The notes below the pieces were generated by a model. That model was not told the DNA's origin and searched no databases. It saw only the letters and a list, made by a program, of their open reading frames with translations. Shown here one piece after another: positions 17,180 through 26,000 of a stretch of DNA of 64,000 bases. Position numbers and translations under genes: made by a program. Every line of letters begins with the position of its first letter. Within the stretch, counting starts at the first letter, position 1. Origin of the DNA: Phycisphaerae bacterium (GTDB lineage: Bacteria > Planctomycetota > Phycisphaerae > Phycisphaerales > SM1A02); assembly GCA_016795035.1 (NCBI GenBank), contig JAEUIT010000054.1, forward strand, positions 1 to 64,000, written 5' to 3'.

Positions 17180-18999
17180 TCGCCCGCTCGCTCGCGCTCG
17201 GCCTCACGCTTGTCGCTCTCGCGCCACTCGACGTTGCAGCTCGAACGGCAATGGCGGGCGGCACCGCCTCGGTGGCCGACGCCGACGACTGCGTCGACCT
17301 CGGTCCGCTTCTCGCCGAGAAGCCGAGCGAGATGACGCCGGTGATCCAGCGCTTCGACGAGGACCGCGGCTCGATCCTCCGCAAGTACGCCGTCGACCTT
17401 TCCCCGCGGCGCGACGAGCGCCTGCGCGTCTTCCTCGACGGCTGGCTCGCCGCGCTCGACGTCGTCGACGTTCCCTCGCTCTCGCCGGCGGCGCAGGCCG
17501 ATTGGCTTCTCCTCCGGAACCTCGTGCGCCGCGAGCGCCGCGAGCTCGAGATCGACGCGACGACCTTCGCCGAGTCGGCGCCGCTCCTGCCCTTCGCCGG
17601 CGACATCACCGCGCTCGCCGAGACGCGCGAAGCGCAGCCGCCGTATCCGCCGTCGAAGGCCGCCGAGGATCTCGTGCGCGTCGCAACGTCGGCGAAGGAC
17701 GCGGAGATCGCGCTTCGCGACGCGATCGACCGGAACGACCCCGAGCATCCGCGCCCGAGCGCGGCGCTCTGCCGCCGGACCGTCCTTTTCCTCGAGGAGT
17801 TGCGCCGCGAGCTGCGCGCATGGCAAGGCTTCCGCGCCGGCTACGACCCCGACTTCTCCTGGTGGATCGGCGAGCCCTACCGCGCCGCAGACAGCGCGCT
17901 CGACGCCTACGCCCGCACGCTCCGGGAACGGGGCATCGGCCAGACGCCCGATCGCCCCGACCTCATCGTCGGCACGCCGATCGGCCGCGACGCGCTTCTC
18001 GCCGACCTCGAGTCGGAGATGATCCCCTACACCCCCGAGGAGTTAGTCGCGATCGGCGAGCGCGAGTACGCGTGGTGCGAGGCGGAGTTGAAGAAGGCCG
18101 CCGCGGAGATGGGATTCGGCGACGACTGGCGCGCCGCGCTCGAGCGCGTGAAGACCGCGTACGTCGAGCCGGGCGACCAGCCCGCCCTCATCCGCGAACT
18201 CGCCGACGAGGCCGTCGCGTTTCTCGTCGCCAACGATCTCGTGACGGTGCCGCCGCTCGCCGTCGAGACGTGGCGCATGGAGATGATGTCGCCCGAGCGG
18301 CAGATGGTCACGCCGTTCTTCACGGGCGGCGAAGTCATCAGCGTGTCGTTCCCGACCGCGGGCATGACGCACGAAGACAAGCTGATGAGCATGCGCGGCA
18401 ACAACCGCCACTTCTCCCGCGCGACCGTGCACCACGAACTGATCCCGGGACACCGGCTGCAACAGTGGGCCGAAGCGCGGCATCGCCCGTACCGACATCC
18501 GTTCCGCACGCCCTTCTGGACCGAAGGCTGGGCGCTCCACTGGGAGATGCTCTTCTGGGATCGCGCGTTCGCGCGCACGCCGGAGGAGCGGATCGGCATG
18601 CTCTTCTGGCGCATCCATCGCGCGGCGCGCATCATCTTCTCGCTCAAGTACCACCTCGGCCAGATGACGTCCGACGAGTGCGTGGACTTCCTCGTCGAGA
18701 AGGTCGGCCACGAGCGCGCGAACGCCGAAGGCGAAGTGCGCCGCAGCGTGTCCGGCGACTACGCGCCGCTCTATCAGGCGGCGTACATGATCGGCGGGCT
18801 GCAGATGCGGGCGCTCCATCGCGACCTCGTCGGATCGGGCCGGATGACGGAGCGGCAATTCCACGACGCAGTCCTCGCCGAGAACAACATCCCGATCGAG
18901 GTGCTGCGGGTTATTCTCCGGGGTGAGCCGGTCACGAAGGACTGGAAGCCGTCGTGGCGTTTCGACGACCCGACGCTCGGCGCGCCGCCGACGCGATGA
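17176..18999 (+). CDS. DUF885 family secreted peptidase-like protein (607 aa)
   Basis: It belongs to the DUF885 family, putative zinc metallopeptidases. The signal peptide is MIARSLALGLTLVALAPLDVAA. The family motif HHELIPGH lies at about residues 419-425, followed by the second conserved block TEGWALHWEMLFW and later by 'SGDYAPLYQAAYMIGG'. The length fits the family (550-620). The start overlaps the previous stop (ATGA), so translation may be coupled, while a TACGCT box 6 nt upstream gives it its own start. A CTGCAACG word lies immediately after the stop (19001), and the spacer to the convergent gene is filled with tandem repeats. Confidence 0.88.
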   Translation: MIARSLALGLTLVALAPLDVAARTAMAGGTASVADADDCVDLGPLLAEKPSEMTPVIQRFDEDRGSILRKYAVDLSPRRDERLRVFLDGWLAALDVVDVPSLSPAAQADWLLLRNLVRRERRELEIDATTFAESAPLLPFAGDITALAETREAQPPYPPSKAAEDLVRVATSAKDAEIALRDAIDRNDPEHPRPSAALCRRTVLFLEELRRELRAWQGFRAGYDPDFSWWIGEPYRAADSALDAYARTLRERGIGQTPDRPDLIVGTPIGRDALLADLESEMIPYTPEELVAIGEREYAWCEAELKKAAAEMGFGDDWRAALERVKTAYVEPGDQPALIRELADEAVAFLVANDLVTVPPLAVETWRMEMMSPERQMVTPFFTGGEVISVSFPTAGMTHEDKLMSMRGNNRHFSRATVHHELIPGHRLQQWAEARHRPYRHPFRTPFWTEGWALHWEMLFWDRAFARTPEERIGMLFWRIHRAARIIFSLKYHLGQMTSDECVDFLVEKVGHERANAEGEVRRSVSGDYAPLYQAAYMIGGLQMRALHRDLVGSGRMTERQFHDAVLAENNIPIEVLRVILRGEPVTKDWKPSWRFDDPTLGAPPTR

Positions 19000-19022
19000 G
19001 CTGCAACGACGAGAAGCTGGAC

Positions 19023-19064
<42 letters not shown>

Positions 19065-19158
19065 GGAAAGGCACCTCGGCATCGCACTTCGGATGTTTTC
19101 ACCCTCACTCCTGAATCCTCAATCCTGACTCCTCGTGGCGAAGGCCGCGGGTTTGCCC

Positions 19159-19186
19159 CTGAACCCCGAACCCTGAACCCCGAACC
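19159..19186 (+). repeat. Heptad repeat (CTGAACC-CCGAACC)x2
   Basis: The 14-mer CTGAACCCCGAACC occurs twice in direct succession; each is two 7-base units. The same 14-mer occurs in the stem at 54226-54240, in another convergent junction. Confidence 0.95.
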
Positions 19187-19195
19187 CTTCCCTCT

Positions 19196-20443
19196 TTACT
19201 CCGTCCACGCCGCCAGCATCACCGCGAGATCGTTGCCGTTCACGATGCCGTCGCCGTTGATGTCCGCGATGCAGCGGGCGCACACGCCCCAGGAGCCGAG
19301 GAGAATCGAGAGGTCGGCGCCGTTCACCTTGCCGTCGCCGTTCAGGTCGCCAGCCGACGGCGCGAGCTCGGTCGCGAACCACGGTTCGGTGAAGGGCGAT
19401 GCGAGGAAGAACTCGTAGAGGGCTTGCCCGACCTTCGATTGACCGAGTTCCGACGGATGCGTGCCGTCCTCTGCGAAGTCGGCGCATTGCCAGAGGAGGC
19501 CGCTCGTGTTGGGCGTCATGCCGTCGGCCCAGAGGTACGGTCCCCATGCGAGCCACGGCACCGATCCGTCGTAGGAGAGGTCGCCGGTGATCGAGTCGAC
19601 GGGGCCGCCGGACATCTGCGCGATCTGCGCTTCGATGAGCCACTTCACCGAGAAGCCCGACTCGTACGCGTACGGCTCCGGATTGAGCGCGGTCGACGCG
19701 TAGCCCGCGTACACGCGGCTCGTGAGGAAGACCTGTTGCAGGTTCGGATAGCGCGCCTGCAACGCGCGCACGATGTTGCCGAGGTTGCCGAGGAGCTTGT
19801 ACGCGTCGGCGTTCTGGTCGGGCAGTGCGACGGTCGGCGTCGGGTTCGCGACCTTCAGCCAGACGACTTGCACCTGCGCTTCGGTCAGGGCCGCAGGCTT
19901 GAGGACCTCCTCGCGGATGCGGTCGTAGTTCGCGTCGCTCGCCGCGTCCCACGTCGCGGCGACCTGTCCCCCCTGCGCGCCGTTCACGATGCGGATGTGC
20001 GAGGCGTCGACGAGCGGACTCACGCTCGCGCGGCCCGTGAAGGACCACGGCGTGCACGGCGGTCCGTTGCCGGCGCACCACTCCTGCGTGGCGTTGCTCA
20101 TGCCGATCGAGAGGACGCCGATCCGGCCGTCGCCCGCGGGCTCGCCGTTCGCGTCGCGCGGCACGACCATCTGCGCCCGAGCGAGCCCGGCCTGGGCATG
20201 CGCGAGCGGCATGGTGTTCGAGCCGTTCGGATAGAGGCCGCCCTGGAAGAGGCCGAGGTAGGTTTCGGCGCCGAGCGCGGGAAGCGGCGTCAAGCCGACC
20301 GTCGTCCGCTCGCAGTCCGACGCCGCGGCGTCGCCTGCAACGAGGAGCGCGGTGGCCGCCATCGCCCACGCGGCGTGCGACAGCCCTCTGACGCGCCCTC
20401 GGACGCGTTCTTTGGCGCCCCGTGCACGAGCAACTCTCGACAT
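19196..20443 (-). CDS. Secreted SGNH-like hydrolase with C-terminal dockerin repeats (415 aa)
   Basis: The signal peptide lies in AAWAMAATALLVAGDAAAS. The catalytic region has features of SGNH/GDSL-type esterases: 'IGVLSIGMSNATQEW' for the nucleophile Ser block, 'IVNGAQGGQ' for the oxyanion Gly block, and 'DGTHPSELGQSKVG' for the C-terminal Asp-x-x-His. The end carries two dockerin-like loops, DLNGDGKVNGADLSILLGSWG and DINGDGIVNGNDLAVMLAAW. It is likely an extracellular esterase acting on a polysaccharide or lipid; the substrate is unknown. The start is MSRVARARG with AGGAGG 6 nt upstream; an ATG 20 codons earlier lacks this site. It is convergent with the DUF885 gene. Confidence 0.8.
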   Translation of the reverse strand: MSRVARARGAKERVRGRVRGLSHAAWAMAATALLVAGDAAASDCERTTVGLTPLPALGAETYLGLFQGGLYPNGSNTMPLAHAQAGLARAQMVVPRDANGEPAGDGRIGVLSIGMSNATQEWCAGNGPPCTPWSFTGRASVSPLVDASHIRIVNGAQGGQVAATWDAASDANYDRIREEVLKPAALTEAQVQVVWLKVANPTPTVALPDQNADAYKLLGNLGNIVRALQARYPNLQQVFLTSRVYAGYASTALNPEPYAYESGFSVKWLIEAQIAQMSGGPVDSITGDLSYDGSVPWLAWGPYLWADGMTPNTSGLLWQCADFAEDGTHPSELGQSKVGQALYEFFLASPFTEPWFATELAPSAGDLNGDGKVNGADLSILLGSWGVCARCIADINGDGIVNGNDLAVMLAAWTE

Positions 20444-20552
20444 GCATCCTCCTTGCGGGAACCATCGCGAACCGACGGTCGGCCGACTCAGCGTTGCGGC
20501 CACGGAACGATCGCTCTACCCACGTTCTTTCCTCGGAGTTGCGAGATTTGCC

Positions 20553-23090
20553 CTATTTCGGCGGCGGCCCGTCGACCTTGAGGTACTCGCTCAGGCGCCC
20601 CTGCATTTCGCCGCGGAACGACTCGTCGGAGGCGGGCAGGAGCGACAACGCCTCACGTTGGCTTGCGGCGGCATCGAGCGGCGAGCCGTTCCGCCACTGG
20701 GCCAAGGCGAGCGTGTCGAGATAGGACCACAGCGCCGCCTCTCCGTTTCGCCGCGCCTGGTCGCAGGCCCGCCGAGCGATCCGTTCGGCAGTCGCCGAGT
20801 CCCGAAGGGCCTCCGGCTCGACGGTCAGGAGGTACCAGGCCGCGGTGTTCAGGAGTTCGCTCCGCGCCGCCTCGGCCTCGCCGACATAGGCGAGGGTGCG
20901 GACGAGCTCGACGCGGGGAATCTCGGCGTGCGAGTCCTCCGGCGGCCAGCCGACCGACTCGTCGAAGTCGAGGAGGTTGATCGCCGTCGTCAGGGTGTCG
21001 TGATGACGCGCTCCGAGGGCGTCGCGCAGCGAGCGGTAGGCGCGCAGGAGATGGCCACGCGCCGCCGATCGCTCGGCGTCGGTCGTCGCGATCTTGCCGA
21101 GCACCGTTCCGAGGTTCGTCTCCGTGCGGGCCGCCTCGGGATGCGCCGCACCGAGGACCTGCGACTGCCGCTCGAAGACGTCGGCGAAGAGTCGCGCCGC
21201 ATCGGGCCACCGCTGCAGCCCCTGATAGATCGATGCGAGCTGCGACTCGAAGAAGAGCGTCTCGGGGGCGTTCGCGCCGAGCGCCTCCTTCGCGTCGGCG
21301 GCGACCTTCGCGAGCATCGCCTCGGCCTCCGAGACGTTGCCCGCGGCCTCGAGCATCGTCGCGAGATTCACCGTGGCACCGAGCGTGTGGCGGTGGCGCG
21401 GCCCGAGCGTGCGGCGATAGTCCTCGACCACACCGCGTTGCAGCTCGAGCGCCTCGGGCAAGTGGCCTTGCCGCACCAGCGTCTGCGCGAGGTTGTTTCG
21501 CACGCCGATCAGCTCGGTCGCGAAGCTCGGCGGCGTCTCGCCATCGAGGATCTCCCGGGCGAGCCGCTCGGACTCGGCGAGGCGCCCCTGCCGCTGCCGC
21601 AGTCCCGCGAGGTTCGCGAGCGTGGTGAGCGTGAGCGGGTCGCGCGGCCCGAGCTCGCGGCGCCGCAACTCGGCTGCAACGCCGATATGGTCGTCGGCGG
21701 AGGCGAGATCGCCGAGCGCCGCGTAGGCGTTGCCGATCGTGAGGCGGAGCCGCGACTCCGCGATCGGCATGTCGCCGAAGCGCGACGAGATCGTGCCCGC
21801 CGCGGCGTCGAGCACCGCGCGCATGGAGACGTCGCGGCCGAGCTCGCCCGGTTCGACGGTCGCGAGCATGTCGGAGAGGAAGCCGACGATGCGCTCGGTC
21901 TCGACCCGTGCCCCGTCCGCGGCGTGCGCCTCGTCGCGTGCCTTCACGAGCCCGGCCACCGCCAGGCCGCTGCCGGCTGCAACGGCGAGAAGGACGAGAA
22001 CGCCGGCGATCGCGGCGGTGCGATGGCGGGCGAACGTCTTCCGCCAGCGATACGCGGCGCTCGGCGGCGCCGCCGTCACCGGCAACCCGGAGACGTGGCG
22101 GCCGACGTCGTCGGCGAGGTCCTTCACCGTCGCATAGCGCCGCGCGGGATCCTTCTCGAGCGCGCGGAGCACGATCCAGTCGAGCTCGCCCCGCAACGCG
22201 GAGACGAGCCGCGTGGCCTCACAGGATCGCTGCGCCGCATGCACCTTGAGCGCCTCGGCCGACTCGCCCACGCGCACGCTGGGCGGCGCCGGATCGGAGT
22301 CGCGGATCAGGCGCTGCAGCTCGCCGAACGAGCGTGTCCGAATCTGGCTGGAGTCGATCGGCGTCGATCCTGCGAGAAGCGCGTAGAGCAGGACGCCGAG
22401 CGAGTAGACGTCGCTTCGCGTGTCGATGTCGGCGCTGCCGGCCGCCTGCTCGGGGCTCATGTACTCCGGCGTGCCGACGAGCTGCGATTCCGCGGTGAGG
22501 AGCGGTCGGTCGCCGAGCCGCGCGCTCGTCGCCTTCGCGATGCCGAAGTCGATCACGCGCACGAACGGCTCGCCTTCTTCGGTCGAGACGAGGATGTTCG
22601 ACGGCTTCAGGTCGCGGTGGATCACGCCCTTCAGGTGCGCATGCTGCACCGCGGCGCAGACTTGGCGAAAGAGGGCGAGCCGCTGCGGGATCGAAAGCCG
22701 ATGCGCGTCGCAATACTGCGTGATCGGTTCGCCGCGGCAGAGCTCCATCACGAAGTACGGGCGGCCCGTGGCCGTCGCGCCGGCGTCGAGGACCTTCGCG
22801 ATGTGCGGATGGTCCATGAGCGCGAGCGCCTGTCGCTCCTGCTCGAAGCGGGCCACGACCTGGCGCGTGTCCATGCCGAGCTTGATGACCTTGAGCGCCA
22901 CGGTGCGCCGCACCGGCGCGTCTTGCTGCGCGAGGAACACCGTGCCGAAGCCGCCTTCGCCGATGCGTTCGACGAGGCGATACGCGCCGATCGTCGCGCC
23001 GGGCGCCTCGGCGATCGCGGCGGTATCCGGCGCCGGCGATACGCCCGGGCCGAAGTCGCTCGTCGGCGCCGTCTCGTCGATGCCGCTCAT
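20553..23090 (-). CDS. Transmembrane Ser/Thr protein kinase with TPR-like C-terminal half (845 aa)
   Basis: It is a Hanks-type kinase. The glycine loop is GEGGFG at 44-49, the ATP lysine K67 (VALKVIK), the catalytic loop HRDLKPSN at 158-165 and DFG at 181-183, followed by GTPEYMSPEQ. All catalytic residues are present. A single TM segment lies at about 359-381. The rest, outside the cytoplasm, is built of TPR-like helical pairs with the pattern 'A..NLA.....G...EA' (TLANLAGLRQRQGRLAESERL, NNLAQTLVRQGHLPEALEL). This layout is common in planctomycetes. The start ATG overlaps the stop of the upstream DUF748 gene (ATGA, 23087-23090), so translation is probably coupled. It may sense envelope state and phosphorylate unknown targets; that part is inference. 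Confidence 0.93.
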   Translation of the reverse strand: MSGIDETAPTSDFGPGVSPAPDTAAIAEAPGATIGAYRLVERIGEGGFGTVFLAQQDAPVRRTVALKVIKLGMDTRQVVARFEQERQALALMDHPHIAKVLDAGATATGRPYFVMELCRGEPITQYCDAHRLSIPQRLALFRQVCAAVQHAHLKGVIHRDLKPSNILVSTEEGEPFVRVIDFGIAKATSARLGDRPLLTAESQLVGTPEYMSPEQAAGSADIDTRSDVYSLGVLLYALLAGSTPIDSSQIRTRSFGELQRLIRDSDPAPPSVRVGESAEALKVHAAQRSCEATRLVSALRGELDWIVLRALEKDPARRYATVKDLADDVGRHVSGLPVTAAPPSAAYRWRKTFARHRTAAIAGVLVLLAVAAGSGLAVAGLVKARDEAHAADGARVETERIVGFLSDMLATVEPGELGRDVSMRAVLDAAAGTISSRFGDMPIAESRLRLTIGNAYAALGDLASADDHIGVAAELRRRELGPRDPLTLTTLANLAGLRQRQGRLAESERLAREILDGETPPSFATELIGVRNNLAQTLVRQGHLPEALELQRGVVEDYRRTLGPRHRHTLGATVNLATMLEAAGNVSEAEAMLAKVAADAKEALGANAPETLFFESQLASIYQGLQRWPDAARLFADVFERQSQVLGAAHPEAARTETNLGTVLGKIATTDAERSAARGHLLRAYRSLRDALGARHHDTLTTAINLLDFDESVGWPPEDSHAEIPRVELVRTLAYVGEAEAARSELLNTAAWYLLTVEPEALRDSATAERIARRACDQARRNGEAALWSYLDTLALAQWRNGSPLDAAASQREALSLLPASDESFRGEMQGRLSEYLKVDGPPPK

Positions 23091-26000
23091 GGCGCCGGCC
23101 TTCCCGAGTCCGACGGCTGCAACGCGGAGCCGGCGCCGATCTCGATCGCGGCACGCGGCGACTCCTGTTCGACCGACGCGGCGTCGGCTGCGCTCGCGGT
23201 CAGGCGCTCCGACGCGATGCCCGCGCCGACGAGCGCCGTCACGACCGATTCCGCGCGACGCCGCGCGAGGTCGACGAGCGCCGCGTCGTCGAACGGCATC
23301 GTCGCGAGGAGTGCGTCCTCCATCTCCTCGAAGGAGACGGTGCGCTTCGCCTTGCGCGCCGCCTTGCCTTCGGGCAGGTCGCTCCAGAGATCCTCGACGT
23401 ACTCGCGATAGAGCTCCGGCGTGACGGTCTTCCGCGGCGGGAAGCCCTTGCGCGCCTTCTCGGCGATCCGCTCCTTCAGCGTTGCAAGACGGATCGCACG
23501 GCCGTCGGCCTCGACCGCGTACTGGCCGCGCACGGCGAGCGACAGGCCCGGGCGATCCGCCAATGCGCGCGTGAGGACGTCGATGACGCGAAGCGAATCG
23601 GGTCCGAGGTCCGTCGAGCCCGGCTCGAACGGCAACGCGGAGAGGTCCACGTCCTCCGCCCCCTCGAACGCCGACGCGAGCAGCTGGAAGGGCGCGGTCA
23701 CGACCTTCCCGAGGAAGCTGACGATGACGTCGACGATGATGCCGCTCAAGCTGAAGTCGGGGCTCGTGGCGTCGCCCGAAAACGGAATCGATCCCTTGAC
23801 CTGGTTCTTCGAGTCGCGAAGCACGGCCAGCGCGAAATCGAGCGGAAGGTCGGGGGCGTCGGGGCTGTTCGCGCGGCCGCCGAGCTCGACGCCGTCGAGC
23901 GTGAACTTCAACGTGCCCTTCACCTTGCCGTCCTTGACGACGGTCGGAATCTCGGTGTTCAGGCGCCCCGCCGAGATGAGCCAGCCGACATAGCGGGACG
24001 CATACGGGTTCGTGGGCGGCAACGGCGCGCTGTCGATCTTGAGAACGAGGTCGGCGACGAGCGGCTTGCTGAAGGGATCGATGGTGCCGTCGATGGTGAG
24101 CCGCCCCGAGCCCGCGAGGCGCGACGCGAGACGCACCGTCCCCTCCACGCCGCCGCGCGTGTCGAGGTCGCTCGCGACGAGCTCGATCTGGTCGAGGACC
24201 ACCGCCTGCTTCTCGCCCTCGACCGCACCGTCGGCGGTGCCGGACATGCGCACGGTTCCGTCGCGCATGATGAACTCGCCGACGCTCGCGCTCCATGCCC
24301 GGGCCGTCGGCGTCTCGGCCACGGCAGCGCTCGTCGTTGCAGGCGCTTCGTTAGGCTGGGCAGGCGCTTCGATTGGGTTTGCGCTCGCTTCGCGGGGGGT
24401 CGCAGCCGGGTCGGGTTTCTTCACCGCCGCCTGCACTTCGCCGTCGGCGACCAGTCCGACGAGCTCGATCGAGTCGGCCGCGAGATGCCGCTCGGACTCG
24501 CTGAGTCGCACGCCGTCGATGGCGAGCGACGTGAATTCGGCGCCGAGCGCGGGCGGGTCGCCCAGCGAGGCTTTCGCCGCCTCGACGAGCACGTCGCCGA
24601 GCACGGTCAGGAAGGTGCGGCCGTCCGACGGGGCGAGCGAGGCCGACCCGTCGTAGGCCACGCGACGCGCCTGCGCCACGGCCCGCTCCGCGCCCGCACC
24701 GCTCGCGGCGTCGAGCTCGTCAAGTGCGGCGCGACCGGCCCACGCCAGCTCGACCGGCGCCGTGCCGCCGCGCAGCGAGGTCGTGCCGTCGACTTCCGCG
24801 GCGGACGCCCGAACCGAGCGGGCATCGGCCCCGCCGCCCGTCCCGGCGAGGTCCGCAACCACGCCTGCCGCCCGGGCGGACGTCTCGATCGTTCCCTCGA
24901 TCGCGCCTTCGCGGTCGCTCATGCGTGCCGTGCTGCGACCGTCGAACGACGCCACGCTCGCCGTCACCGGCCCGTTCGCGTCGGCGGCTGCAACGTGGAG
25001 TTCGCGACCCGCGTGCGTGCCGACGAACGCGATGTCGGCGCCGTCGGCGCGCGAATCGGCCTCGAGGGTTCCTTCGGCGGTGACCGCGGCATAGCGCGCC
25101 GTGAGTCCGCCGGCCGTCTTGGATGCCGTCAACGCGCCCGACTCGCTGGCCGCCTTTCCGGACCAGCGCACCTCGCGCCGATCGCCGGTGACGCTCGCGC
25201 GGCCGGTTCCGTTCGTCGTCATCGACTCGCCGGCGAGCGCGATGCCGTCGCTCGGCGACTCGATCGCGAAGGTCGACAGCGCCACGTCGCCGGAGAACTC
25301 GGCCGATCGCGACGTGCCGTCGAGCGCCGCCTGCAACGCGGTGACGAGACGAGCGCCGCCGAGCGACACGAGCACCGGATGCTCGCCGAGTAGGTTCGCG
25401 CGCGATCCCTTCGTCTCCAGCGTTCCGTCGAGCGCGAGGCGGGCCGCGCCGGCGTCGTCGGCCGTCACCTCGACGGTGCCGTCGAAGGCGCCGCGTTCGT
25501 TCGACAGCTGCGCCCCTTCGCCCTGATTCCCCTGCGCGACCGTTGCGCCGTCGAGCGAGCCCTTGCCCTTGAAGGAGAGCGATATCGCGGGGTCATGCCC
25601 GCGGCGGAAGACAAGCTCGCCATCGAGCTCGGCGGCGCCGACGCCCAGTTCAGCGTTGGCGGTCGAGAGCCGTGCGGACGCGCCGGTCGACTTCGTCGCG
25701 CCGGTCCAGCGCATCGACAGGTCGCCTTGCGGTTCGAGCCCGATCGAGCCGTCGCCCGTGAGCGAGAAGGACGCGAGCGCCGCGTCGAGCGGACGGTCGC
25801 CGAGTTCCTGCGCGGCGCCCTCGGTGAGCGCGACCGAGCCGCGCCAGTCGGCGCGGGCGCCGCCCGCCTGGGGAAGCGCGAGGGTCGCGTCGGCGTTGAG
25901 CGCGAACGATGCCGCGCGCGCCGCGATGCGGCGCGAGTCGTTCGTGTCGCCCGACGGCGCGAGGTTCGTGGCGTCGATCGCGTTGAAGGCAAGCGTGCCC

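Noticed and set aside
20352..23411. Plus-strand frame of 1019 codons opposite the kinase
   Set aside because: The minus strand encodes a complete Hanks kinase and TPR-like region; the plus frame is an Arg-rich shadow.
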